In this document: positions 1 to 13,667 of the stretch, piece by piece
Position numbering within the stretch: the first letter of the stretch is position 1
Layout of the letters: each line of letters begins with the position of its first letter
DNA from: Piromyces finnis
Taxonomy: Eukaryota > Neocallimastigomycota > Neocallimastigomycetes > Neocallimastigales > Neocallimastigaceae
Direction: 5' to 3'
Assembly (NCBI GenBank): GCA_002104945.1
Contig: MCFH01000041.1
Location: forward strand, 140,001-204,000
Length of the DNA stretch: 64,000 nt
The notes under the pieces: model-generated
Seen by the model: the letters and a program-made list of their open reading frames with translations, nothing else
Database searches by the model: none
What the model was told of the DNA's origin: nothing
Program-made: the position numbers and the translations under genes

Positions 1-2249
1 ATACAGGAACAAGACTTCCAAGCAGCTCATAAACTTGCATTTGATATGTAATTATTAGAATATAGAAAATTAATTATTATAAAATAGAAATAGTTAATAA
101 TATATCCTTTTTTAATATAAATTATACAATATATATGAAATAATATAATTCTAAATTTAGTATTGGTAATGAATTAACACCATCATCAAAGTATGATTTT
201 AAATTTAAAGATTATGCTCCATGGGTATTTAGAGCAATTAGAGATATATGTAATATAGATCAGGCAGATTATCTTGTAAATATAAGATATCAGTAAAAAT
301 AATTATAATTTTTCAAAAAGTTAAAAAATAAAATAATAATTATTATAATTTAATATAAAAATATATGTAGATGTCATTGACCGGAAAATATGTATTATCA
401 GAATTAGGATCACCTGGTAAAAGCGGAAGTTTTTTTTATTATTCACAAGATTATCGCTTTATAATAAAAACAATTCATCATGTTGAACATAAATTTCTAA
501 GAAAAATCTTGAAACCATATTATGAAGTAAGGAATTTTCAATTGATATTATTGATATTATTGAAAAAATAAATAAATAATTATAAATAAATTCAATATAA
601 ATAATTAATCAATAATGTAAATAGCATATTAGAGATAATCCAAATACATTAATTTGTTGGATTTTTGGATTACATAGAGTTAAATTACCTCATGGTAAAA
701 AGATCCATTTTGTTGTTATGCAAAATATATTACCACCAAATAAAGATATTCACGAAAGATTTGATTTAAAAGTATGAACAAACATATTATAAATAAATAA
801 ATAAATAAATAAATAGATAGTATATGATATTTTTATTAAATGCAAATATAATTAATTAGGGCTCAACTCAAGGTAGAATTGTTAATGATGATCAAATTAA
901 AGATAAATCAGTAGTTTTAAAAGATTTAAATTGGATAAAGTTGAGAAGAAGAATAAAACTAGGTCCAGAAAAAAGAAAAATATTCATTGAACAAATTGAA
1001 AAAGACGCAGACTTATTAGCAAAGTTAAATATAATGGATTATTCATTACTAATTGGTTTTCATAATTTATCAAAGGGGAACCAAGAAAATATTAGAGATA
1101 AAACTTTATCAATTTTTGAACCAAATCCTGAATCATTAAGTCAACAATTAGCTAAAGTGAGACAGGGTAGTAAAGCTGTTGTAATGAGAAAAGCAATTGC
1201 AGAATCAGATCCAGTTGCTTTAGGTCCTTCAACAACAAAATTACCAGAGGAACTCCCAAAAGAGTAAAAATGAATAAAATTTTAGAATAATATTAAAATT
1301 ATAATATATAATATATTAAATCAAATAAAAATATAATTATAATTATATTATAAAGGAGAAAAAATTGTATATTTTATCAAGATGATGGTGGATATCAATC
1401 TACTGATAATGACAATAATCCATTGAATGATTTATATTTTATAGGAGTTATTGATATTTTCACAAATTACAATTATAAAAAGAAGATTGAACATTTCTTT
1501 AAATCAATAAATAATGATAAAGTATAAAAAACAAACAAATATATATATTTAAGACAATATAAAATAAAAAACCAACTCTTAATGCTAATTGAATTTTTTG
1601 TTAATATTATTTAAATTAGACTGTGATATCTGCAATCCATCCAAAAAAATATGCCAAAAGATTTGTAGACTTTATAAAATTTGCAACTTATCCTGAAGAA
1701 GAATTAAATCTTCCAATGTTTGAACCATATATGAAAATAAGAGAAGCATTTGGTATTCCACAACAAACAAAAGAATCGGTAAATGTATCACCAGTTTCTC
1801 AAAAAGAAATACAACCTGTAAATGGATCAACATCTATAAGTGAGTATACAACAAACAAAAAAGAAGAATCAAAAAATATAAATCCAATTATTGAAGAGTC
1901 AAAGGATGAATTCAAGAGTACTATTTATAAGGAAAATGAGGAGGAAGAAATTAATACAGAAAATATAAAAGAAAATAAAGATAATGTTTCATCTGAGAAT
2001 AACAGGAAGAATAGTCAAACTTCAAAAGAATCATCTATAAATGATGGTGATGCAGAATATAAAAGTCAATTTAAAGATTTTATTCCTATATATGCATCTA
2101 CTGATTTATTTGTATCACCGAAATCTGAATCCCCATTAATAATAGATGAAGAAAAAGAAAATATAACACCTTTACCTCAGGCACACATTCAAAGTAATTT
2201 ATCATCAAAAAGAGCATCATTAAAAATAAATCCACAGACAGTGGAATAA
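1..2249 (+). CDS. MSS4: Phosphatidylinositol-4-phosphate 5-kinase, Mss4 type (5' partial)
   Basis: Makes PI(4,5)P2 from PI4P, typically at the plasma membrane. The 5' end lies outside the window. Visible exons are 1-47, 161-275, 371-526, 625-771, 860-1263, 1356-1521 and 1620-2249, all with GT-AG introns and consistent phase. Seen in order: the Gly-rich loop [12 protein letters not shown], the ATP-site lysine in RFIIKTI, FDLKGSTQGR, the invariant [30 protein letters not shown] and the activation-loop end [15 protein letters not shown]. Type I enzymes have Glu in KKxEH where type II PI5P 4-kinases have Ala; this gene has KKKIEH, which supports PI4P 5-kinase activity. The last exon adds about 180 residues of Ser/Glu/Asn-rich, probably disordered tail. 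Family assignment is very secure. The exact junction at 1263/1356 is the least constrained, because the sequence there is a variable kinase insert. Confidence 0.93.
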
Positions 2250-2886
2250 AAAGTTTTACCATAAAAATTTTACAATAAAAATTGAAAATCAATATAAAAT
2301 TTTAAGCATCTTTTCAGCTGTTAACATTATAATTATTTAACGTTACAATTAAATATCAAAATTAAATATGTTACATTGTATATTTTTAATTATTTTTTTT
2401 TTCAATCATTTTGGAATTAATATAAGCCAAAATAATACCAAATATCTATATTATTATCTGTTATCTATAAAAATTATAAATATTATAAATAAAATTTATA
2501 ATATCATATATAATAACATACTATTTTTTAATAATAAAATACATAAAAAATTTTATATGTATTATAATAAATTAACAATAAAGTAAATTAAAAAAAAAAA
2601 AAAAAAAAAATTATAATTATATAATTAATAGTTTTTAATTAAAAATAAACATCAAAAATTATAATCAAACTTTAATTATTAATTTAATTTCTTTCTTATA
2701 ATAAATAATACAATTTAAATAAAATTTATAAAAATATAGATAATTTTTTTTTTTTTTATATTTTCTTTTTTCTTTTTAGTTTATGTGTACTAATATTACT
2801 GATATTAATAATGAAATACTTATATTAAACATTTTAAATTTTGTAAAATATAAATATAAAAAATAAAAATATCATATTCTTGAAAA
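2250..2886. other. Intergenic, PI4P 5-kinase to Fmp27
   Basis: AT-only spacer between two co-oriented genes, with an A run at about 2590-2610 and T runs near 2745. It should contain the Fmp27 promoter, but I see no recognisable element. An open frame at 2368-2586 is low-complexity Ile/Asn/Tyr and is not credible as a gene. Confidence 0.7.
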
Positions 2887-5800
2887 ATGGAGAGAATAAT
2901 AAAATTTCTTGCTATAAATATAGCATTACTTTTACTTTCCTTTTTTCTTTTAATTGTATTTCTAAAGTATTATTTAAACATTAGTATAAATTCAATTGGC
3001 TTTTTAAGTTTTGGATTTGAATATGTATCAAAGAAAATCAACCCACTTTTAGAATTTATCAAGATTAACAATGTCACTCTTCAATATAAAAGAGTTAAAT
3101 ATAGTAAAAGTAAAGTATTTATATTAAATATAGATGGAGTGAAATTAAAGATATCACCTACATTTGTAGAAAATATATCAAAAAATGAAGAAAGAAACTT
3201 TTTAACAAAATTAAGAAGAAAGATAATAGATGGAATCTATACTTATGATATACAAAAGGATTATATAAAAAATTTTGAAGAAAATATTGATGATAATTAT
3301 GAGCAGAGTAATAATCCATCAGTAAAAATAAATAATCGTAATTTTAATAGTAAAAATAATATTAATAAAGATAATAATTCAAAATATAACAACATTAGCT
3401 CTCTTAGTAATAGTCATGGTTATTTAAATGAAAATTATGTAAACGTAAATAAAAAAGGATTTTTGAATAGTAATGAAAATATAAAAATAGAAAAAAAAGA
3501 AAATTTAAACATTTCTACAACGACATTGTATACTTCTAAGCAAAAGAAAAATACATCTTTATTTCAAACAATTTTCTATATGTTAGATAATAGATATATT
3601 TTTGAAATAATTATTCCATCAATCCTTTCAAAAATAGCAATAAACATAACCGATATAAATGTTGAAGTAAAGTTTCCTGAAGATTCCAAAATTGAATATA
3701 AACAGGATTATATATCATTTTTAGCAATCAAAAAAGAATTAAGAACAGAATTAAAAAATAAATATTTTGATTATATATTATTTAAACATTATAATCCCTA
3801 TAATTTTAAAATAAAATTACTTTTATCAAAATTTTACCTAAAGTTTTATGAAGTCAATTATTCATTTGTTCAAACTTCAGAAGAACAAGAAAAATCATTT
3901 TATAATAGTAATAAAGATTCAGTAAAAGACACTTTTAAAAGCATAAACTATAGAAAATACGAAATTTTAAGATCAGATGAAAACAATTCAATTATCATTT
4001 CATCTCTTTTTAATTGTGTAAATACTAAAACTAATTGTAATTTTGAATGTAAAGATATAAAATGTGATTCAGATGGTTGGGTTAATTTAATAAGATTATA
4101 TACTATTCTTAAAAGGATCTTTGAAAATTATTTTGATATGAATATTAATAGAAGCAATAATGATAATGATACTAAAAATAACATCATTAATAAATATAAA
4201 AATGTTATTAAAAGAAATAAAAATTTAAGATATATTAAGACAAAAATTCAGAAACACAACCCATTAAGAAAAAGTATTTACTCAAGATCTTTTAAGAATA
4301 AGAACTTAAATAAAAATTATACTAGTGAACTCTGCTTTGGTCGCTCAATAGTTGATTCAAATAGCTCTTTGAATAATGATTTTGATAATTCTAATCTTAA
4401 TAACTTTATGAATAATGAAATAATGCAAATATTGTTCTTTTATTTAGGAAGTTCCAAAATAAACTTTAATTTTCAAATATTAAATTTTCAACTTACTAGT
4501 ATCTCTCATTTTTGTGGTTATATATATCCAAAAACTTTATTTTCAAATACTAATGAAGTGTATATGTATAATAAAAACCCACAATTTTTAAATGTTTTAA
4601 CTATAGGCGAAATATCATTTAAAGGAGAAGCATTTAAAAGCAAATCAAAACTTTATAATATTGCTACATCTATTTCAATTAAGAACTTATATTTGGACAT
4701 AATAGATTATAATATAAATTATATATTACAATTTTTTAATATCAAATCCATATATATTAAACTTGAATCAATTTTCCAATTTTATAAATTTAAGCAACAT
4801 TTGAGTTATATAAAGAATATTAATTTTGATTTTAATATATCAACAATAAATTTAAGCTTTGATTTTGATTATATATATGGTCTTTATCAACATGTTAACT
4901 ATATTATTAAAAAATTGGATAATAAATATGAATTCAATCATATTGATGACCCATTATATAATATAAATAAATTAATAGTAGTTAGTAGAGTAACGTCCCA
5001 TCAAAATATATCATGTAAAAATAATAAATTAGGTAGTTCTTACAATATTAATACCAACATTAAGAAATCAAAAAACAAAATATCATCTGACGATATTATT
5101 AAGTTTAGTAGAATATATAATTATAAATACTCAAAGTTAAAGATAAATATTAATTTTAGGATTAAAAACGTTATCTTAAACTACATTATTTTATCAGATA
5201 AAATCCAAGATTGTTATTCTGTTAATAATGAAGAAATATCTTTATCTAACGAATGCGTTCTTATTCAAATCGGAATTAAAAGTATTGGTTTAGAGTATAG
5301 TAACTCGAAAAAAATAAAATTACAAAGTATATTAAGCTCTTCTACAAATAGTATAAATAATGAAAATAAAATCGATTCAGAAACAAAATTAAATGGTTCT
5401 TATAATTTTGATGATAATGATAAATATGTCTTATACGAAGAACAACCAGATCTTCATGAAATTGAATTTGAAGCAAATAATATTTCATTAATAGGTTCCT
5501 TTGTGAGTGAAGAAAATGTTATTAATAAGAATTTTATTAGTATTAATGAATTAGTAGAATCTGAAAATAATAGTGGTATAACCTTTGACAAATTTACCAC
5601 AAAAATAGTTTTTAGTATTTTGTCAATTGACAGAGATGGTACTATTATACAAAAAGATGATAAATTCTTAATTGGAACTTATTTTGGTAATTTGAAATTC
5701 AATTTCGGTTCTTCAAAATTATCATCAAATACATTAATAGTTATTGTTGATTTAATACGACTTAAACTTCTTCAACTATCTAAATTACTACCTATTAAAA

Positions 5801-8800
5801 AGAAGAATAATAATACACTATATAACAGTGATGTATCTTTAAGTAGTTCATCCTGTGATTCGTCATATGGACAATTAAGCAATTACTCAAATTCACAATT
5901 AAAGAAAAATAATTTATATTATTCTACACCAGAGTTATATGTTAATAAAAATCAAGCAACAAAAGAAAAATGTTTACAAAATATGATTTCTTCATCTATG
6001 TCTGTGAATACAAATAGTTCTAATTATTTAGAAAGTGCATATGAAAGTTTAGATAATTGTAATGAAAAACAAAAAATAGATATTTTTTCATATTATATGT
6101 TTATTTTTGATTTGAAAATAAATACAATATCATTTTCTATTTTAAACCCAGAAGATGAATGTGGTTTTCAATCTGATATTAAAAAAATAAATTTCCATTA
6201 TAATAATAATTGTTACATAATGAATAATAATACTTCCAACAAAAAACTAATAATTAAAACTGATAATAATATTAAAAACCAATTTAGTTTTAACGTTAAA
6301 GAAATAGATCTTTATTACCTTGATACAATAAAATATTTAAAGAAAGGAATAGTAATGCATAATTTTTTAAAAATTAATGATATTTTAATAAGTATTGTTG
6401 ATGTTAATACATCTAATTTATTAATTAATGATAATATAAGTAGTATAAGCAGTTTTTCTAATACAGAAAGTATGGAGTCTGTATCAAAAATAAAGCTTAT
6501 TAATGATAATGCCTATTTTAATAAAATTAATTTCAACATTAAAAAAATTAGAATGTATTTCTCTTTAAATGTTTTCTTTAGTTTATTATCTACAGGAAAT
6601 TCTATATTAAAGAAAATTATTAAACCTTTTATGAATTCATTAGAAAGATCTGTGTCTCAAAGTATGGAATATGATATAGACTCGAAAGTTTCAGATAGTA
6701 TTTTAAATTGCAGTATAGATAACAATTTAGAAAAGAAAGGTTCAGTTAATTCAGTCAACATTTTATCAAAGAATAATATATTGAAAAACATTAAGTTAAT
6801 AGTGAATAATATGCAGTTAGAATTTGATATGCCAGATAATATAAAACTATTTATTTATTTAAATGAAAATTCTATTAGTTTTGTTAATTCAATAAAATAT
6901 GATGTGTCAAAAATACTTGTTTTACTCCCATCTCAAATTAATAAGAAATCAAATTTATTAAAAATTAGAGATCTATGCGTTACATATGATCTAAATAATA
7001 ATTATGCCAAGTATGATGTTAAAAATATAGAAAGAGAGATACCTCCAGTTCTTAACATTTTAGGTGATGTAATTATTATTTCAATTCCATATTTATTTGA
7101 TTTATCTGATGTTATTGATAGTGTGATTCATATGATGAAAGTTATGAAAAATATATTTTACTCAGTTATATTAAATAAAAAATACGTAAGTACTCCAACA
7201 ATTATTGAAGTAGATGAAATGATAAAGGCATTAATTTGTTTTAATAAGTTTTCACTTCAATTTATTGAAAATGAATTTGAGTCCAATTTATCAAAAATAT
7301 TTTTATATGGCTCAAAAGAACAAAAAGAACGTGTGGCTAGAGAAATTGCATTCGAGAAAAAAATTAATGATTTGAGAAATATCAAAAATAAAGAAATTAA
7401 AGCAGGTATTCAAAAACCTCCTATAAATAAGAATACTAACAATAATTACATCAATAATAATATTGAAAGTAGTAAGGCAATAGATCAAAACAACATTGAA
7501 AATAACTATAATAATATTAATAATAATAATGATGATAAAGATTATGATAATAGCAATGATAATAATAATAATAACGAGAATGATGATAGTAGCAGTGATA
7601 GTGATAGTGATAGTGATAATTGTAACGACAACAACAATAATAGTATTGATAATAGAAACCATAATAAGTTAATTACAAGTAGTAATGAAGATACTGTTTC
7701 TAATTATGAAAATAATATAGATGAGAATAATAATAATGAAATTAATAATATTGAAAATAACTCAAAGAATATCAACGACAGTACTATAGTAGAAACTAAT
7801 ACCAATAGTATTATTATGAATAATGCTATTGATAATACAAACATTAATAATAATAATATTAATAATAATAATATAATTAGCAACAACAATAATGATGGTA
7901 ATAATATTATTAATGATTCACGTTCAAATCAAACTGATGATGCATTTATTAATACAAATACTATGATCCAACAAATTCATAATACAGAAGAAGAAAATTC
8001 TATAATTGAAGCCAAAATTCTAAAAGCATCCCAATTGTTAAAGAAAATGAATTCAAATCAATGGATTAATATAGTTAAGCAATATAAAAATAATATTCCA
8101 TCAAATAAATCATCTTTAATGGGTTCAATAACCTTTAATGATCTAAAAGCTTTAGTAGATAAACCTACATTATTAGGAAAAACATCAGAAGAAACAATTC
8201 ATATCATTGATGAAAACACTCCAGCTGATAAAATTTATGATACATTAGTACCTATAAAGTTGACTCTTAAAATTGGAAGTGGATCAATGACATTAAGAGA
8301 TTATCCAGAAAAAATGCTGAATATACCACCTTCTACTGATGGTTCTAACAGACCAAGTGTTGTTTTTAACGTATCTGTATTTATCACAGAACAAGATCCT
8401 AATGAAGAATGTAAAAAATGGGTAAATGTAAGATACTTCCACAATAAAAGAATGGAAACAATTTTAAGAACAATTAATCCTACAAAAATGTATTATTATG
8501 GTGCAAAATTAGTTATCCAAACAAATGAGAAAGCTGGATTTTCATGGGGATATTCAAATGATCCTGTATTTACTCATATATTACAAACTATTAGTGCTTT
8601 TTCGAAAGACAGTTACGATCCTAGTGAAAAATTACCTTGGTGGGATAAAATGAGATTAAATTTCCATGGTAGTCTTGATATTATATTAACTCAAGGATGT
8701 AAATTTGATATTCATTTACTTGGTTCTTGTTCTCCTTACTACACGTTAAATGACGACTATTTCGGTAATGATGGTTTAAATATTATATTAGGAAAAGGAG

Positions 8801-11800
8801 TTAACATAAAACTTGGTAATACCGGTGTTAAGAATGAAGTTTTAAGAATATGTTGTGGTGAGGTTCAATGTATCATTCCAAGAATGAGAAAAGAGCAATA
8901 TTATGAAAATTACAATTTCAATAATCAAAATCTAATTGATATTATAAATAATGAAACAATAATTAAAATGAGTGGAGATGTTAATCTATCTATTATATGT
9001 ACTTTTGACCCTATTGTTGATAATTACTTTACAAAAACAAGAAATCATGATGAAATATTTTTAAAATTACCTCAATTTGCAATACCATATCCAAATACAT
9101 CAGTAATGGAATAAATATTTTTTTTTTAATTTATAAAGTATTATATATATTTTATTTATAAACTAACATCATACATTTAATACTTCAACTATATTAGGTA
9201 TTTGATTCATTTAGTGGTTTTAGGACAAAAAATATTCATATGAATGTAAATTTATCTTCCCCATCCTATAACTTTTCAGGATTAGATTACCAACATAATT
9301 ATATTCATTTATCTCTTGATGCTATTAACTATATTATTAATTTCACTGAATTTATGTCTATGGGTGTTTTAGGATTACCAATTGGTGTTGGACCATTGTT
9401 TGACAAGAAGAAGGATAAAAAGATTCCAATGGATATTTCAGAACTTAATATTAAACTTAATTTGATGCCATTAATGATAGGCATTTCATCATATATTAAT
9501 GATGACTGTTACCCTAATGAATTTATGATAGGAATAAGATGTAAAGCTCAAACATTTAATATGGAGTTAAGTATGATATATAAAGATGAAGAAAGTAAAG
9601 AATTAGATTTTACCAGTTCAAATGCAATAATTACATCTGTAGAAGGAAAAATATATACACTTGGTAATGCTACGACAGAGGAATCCAAATTATATAGTTA
9701 TAAAGGAGATGAACAAAATGTAGATGATGATGAACTTTATTGTTGGAGAAATGATTTAGATAAATTTTATATTCATAATAATATCCCAATTAATACAAAA
9801 TTCTTATTTTATTCTGCCTATGTTTCCTATTTCAAAAGAAATGCTATAGGCGATCCTGAAAAATTGAAAAAAGAATATCAAATTATAGAAAATGGTAATA
9901 ATTCAAAAGAAACAGATAAAAAATATAAAATTTTTTATTTATCATTATTTAATTATATTTTCATATTAACCATATCTATTTTTTAAATTTTAATTATAAT
10001 AAAAAAAATTAGATATAAGTAGAGTTCAAATTGATCTTATACAAAAAAGATACTTTGAAATTGAAACCTTAATTAGAAAACTTGTTGAACATCAAAATAA
10101 TATGGATTTATACACTAATAAGTTTGAACAAGTAAAATTAATTTTTATAAATGTTTTTTTTTATGATATCATTTTTATTATTTAATTAATTATTAATTAT
10201 TAATATTAATATCAAATTTTGAATAGTCTGTTGATATTGTTGATTTATTAGCAATATTGTATGAAAAGAAAAAAATATTGAAGGAACAAATGGAAAAAGA
10301 AGAAAATTCATTCTACTTTAATAATAAATCAATTGATAATTCAACAGAAATGGATACAGGGCTTTTTAATAATATATATATTGTTCATAATATTCAATTT
10401 GTATGGAATCAAGCGGTGAGAAATATAATATTTAAGATGGTTTACTTAAATAATAGAATAAATTTATTACATAATAATATGACATATAAATTAGATAAAG
10501 AAATGATGAGAATTGCAAATGTTAAACATTCTAACCATAATAGTTGTGAATCCCTTAATGAAAAAATAATAAATACACCGATGTCGTTTAGCGAACAAAA
10601 GAAACATGATAGTAGCTTTAATATAATTTCAAACACTAATGGTAGTAATGATGAACTTAAATCTACTGAAAAGTTGAATATTGATGACAATTCAAACATT
10701 TCAAATAATTTATTAGATAAATTGATTAAAGAGCAAACGACCCACTTTATTGTTACTGAACATTATAATCATAATATAGAAGATGAAGATACAATTGAAT
10801 TTCCAGAAATTCAATCGAAATCGGATACCTATATATCATCACGTAATGAAAGTTCACCAGATTATATTTCACCTTATGAAAAAACAATTAATAGTACCCT
10901 TATTAATTTCATTAATCCAGAAGTTTGTTTCGAAGTTGGTGTTGATTATATAGAAAAAGATAAAGAACTTGGCTTGATTTTATTAGTAGCTAAATCAGCT
11001 CAATATAGAAGTATTTCTATTACGGATCTTGATGTGGAAGATTGTAATAATGTAAAGGATGAAGAAATAATTAAGCAAAGATCACATGTAGCTATCCAAG
11101 ATGCTCAGTTGAATACAGCTCATAGATCTAAAAGAAATAAATTCCCATTAACCCTAGTTTTAAATACAAGTGATGGTAAGTTACAATGGCCATTATGGGT
11201 ACCTCTTGAATGTATTTTTGATCCATCATCTCATTGTGGTATAATGGAACATGTTGCTGATAGCTTTAATGGTAATTGGCTATCAGATTCATATAATCCA
11301 AGTTATGTTAAACCATTAGAACGACTTGCAAATAATAAAAACAAGAAGAAAAAGAATAGTAATGTAAGTCATGATGATGACAAATCTAATGGAGTCAATA
11401 ATAATGTTTCAGAGTCAGAAGACAAAAAGAATGCTAATGGAACCTTAAAGCTAAATACTAAGATGATTTATGCTGATAATGATAATGAAATCAATACCAA
11501 TATTATTGCAATTAAAGAATGTAATTTATGTGCTACTTCATTACAGTATTGCACAATATATAGTGTTATATTTGATCTTTTCTCGTATACCGAACCAGGG
11601 GACTTAAAAACAGAAGATAGTGTTCAAAAATTAGTATTTAGAATAGAGCAACTTGATGATCTAAATGCTATATTAGAAAATATATATATTTTAAAGAATA
11701 ATATACGTACATTAAAACAATCAATAGTTCAGTTAGAATGGAACGATTTATTTAATAATGAAATTGAAAATTTATCAGCTGAAGATTCTCGGTCTAAATA

Positions 11801-13667
11801 TTTGCAATTACAAAATCATCTTTATCAAACACAAGATGATCTTTTATATGTTGTAATGGCATTAAAGAAAATTAATAAGCAGCGTAATTCTTCTAAAAAA
11901 GATTCTACAAAAATAAAATCAAAATTCATCTATATGAGTAAAGATTTAACATATAATATGTTATTAGATAATATGGTACCATATTGTGAATGCATTTTTA
12001 AGGATCTTAAATTCCAAATTGATACTCTTGATGATAAAACTAGTATTAATACAGTGGAGCTAAGAAAAATTATTGTTCACAATCTCTTAGAAAAAGATAA
12101 TGTATATATGAAAGCTTTAGGACCATACCTTCCACACCAAAGAGAATTAGTAGAAAATACAAAAGAAAAAATGTTCAGACTTTATTATCGTGAAAATCCA
12201 GCTATTGGTGGAATTCCAATTATTGATCATTTTGAAATAAACCTTATTCCTATTCTCGTTCAAATAACCAATAAACTTGTTAATCATTTATTATGGTACA
12301 TCTTCCCTGATAAGTACAAACATCATTCATCTTTTTCTTTGACTAATCTCTATGATAATATTGATCAAGAAAAACTTGATTGTTCAGATATAGATTCTAT
12401 TATATATTATTCGTATCAACAAATGCTTAAAGCAGAAAGTAATACATCAAATAGTAAAAGTAAAAAGAAATCAGGAAAAGCAAGTACAAATGAAAATGAA
12501 TATGATCTCACGTTATCAGATAATGAAATTTCTAAAGAAAACGGTAGTGGTAATCTAAGTGATGACGAATTAAGAGAATGGAAATATAATGAAAATTCTG
12601 ATGATGATATTCTTTTTGACCAAAATGATCTAGCCAATTCTAAAGAATCAGGAAAGAATAAAAAGTATGGAAGTTCTAATGCTCTGTCCACAATAGCAAA
12701 TTCAGGTAATAGTAGAAAGGGTGAAGATAAAATTGAATATAATGTTAATCAAATGCAAGATCGTGCTTCTCAGAACAAAACATTTGTATATATTAAAATC
12801 CCTGGAGCACATCATTGTATTAGTTATAAAGGTCCTAAAAATAAAAATATATCAGATATCTTCCAATTTACATTCAAGTTCCCAACATTAGAATATCGTA
12901 ATAAGACTTGGTCATGGTATGAATTTTTAATGGCTGTTAAAAAAGATCTTACAAAGACAGTGTTGAATCATGTTGCATCATTAATGAAAGAAAAAATCTT
13001 CAAACGCAAATTGAATGAAAAAGATTCCAATAAAATGTTTGGTATGCTTGATGAACAAATTATGATTAAATTTAAAAAGTATTATAAAAATAAAAGTAGT
13101 AATAATTCTAGTACTAGTACCAACAGCATGATCACCAATAATCCAATGTATATAACCAATAATAATTCCATATTATCAGAAAGTAACTGTGATGATATAA
13201 ACTTTATACCAGAAGGTAATGAAGAAGACTTAGATATAGAATATGTTAAAGAACTCCAAAACGAATTATACAATGACACTGAGGGACATGACAGTGATAT
13301 AAATATGAATACTAATATCTCAAAAGAACTATTTATTGATGAATCAGCAAATTCATCATCATCAACCCCAACTCTTATAACAAATAATAAAACTAAATCA
13401 AGTCAAACTAAAGGTAAAGTAACAAATAAATTAGTTAAGAGTACATTAACAAGAGAACAATCAAATGATTTTATTGAGGTTAATTTCCCTGTACCAATAC
13501 GTGAAGGAAATACTCGTAATGAATTTGGAAATAATAACAGCAATACTATGTACAATAGTATTCAATCTATTAATAGTTATTCTACCATGTTAAATGATTA
13601 TAATGAATATATGTTTATTAAGAGAAGAATGCTCTTTGGAAAATATATGGATGATAAGCAGAACTAA
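2887..13667 (+). CDS. FMP27: Fmp27/Hobbit (BLTP2, SABRE) bridge-like lipid transfer protein
   Basis: Four exons (2887-9102, 9198-9894, 10013-10131, 10227-13667) join in frame to 3490 residues. The family (yeast Fmp27/Hob1, fly Hobbit, plant SABRE, human BLTP2) forms ER-anchored hydrophobic-groove bridges at ER-plasma membrane contacts. Seen: an N-terminal membrane anchor (residues ~5-28), LPWWDKMRL (~1917) matching the family GFWDK signature, LQWPLW (~2663) at the place of the WPPW signature, a helical segment around exon 3, and the C-terminal Apt1-like block with GIPIIDHFEINLIPI (~3005) and YIKIPGAHHCISYKGPK (~3196). It is longer than the yeast protein (about 2.6 thousand residues), helped by an Asn/Asp/Ser-rich insert at residues ~1515-1680 and other Asn-rich loops. 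The donor at 9103 was chosen because it gives a family-like junction (NTS|VFDSFSGFR), and the later junctions keep frame. Assignment is strong; the groove structure is inferred from the family. Confidence 0.92.

Noticed and set aside
2368..2586. 72-residue frame starting with a hydrophobic stretch
   Set aside because: Composition is only Ile/Asn/Tyr/Lys/Phe from A/T DNA. No splice context or family likeness.
7312..7889. Minus-strand Ile/Val-rich open frames
   Set aside because: Antisense shadows of the Asn/Asp-rich repeat region of Fmp27.
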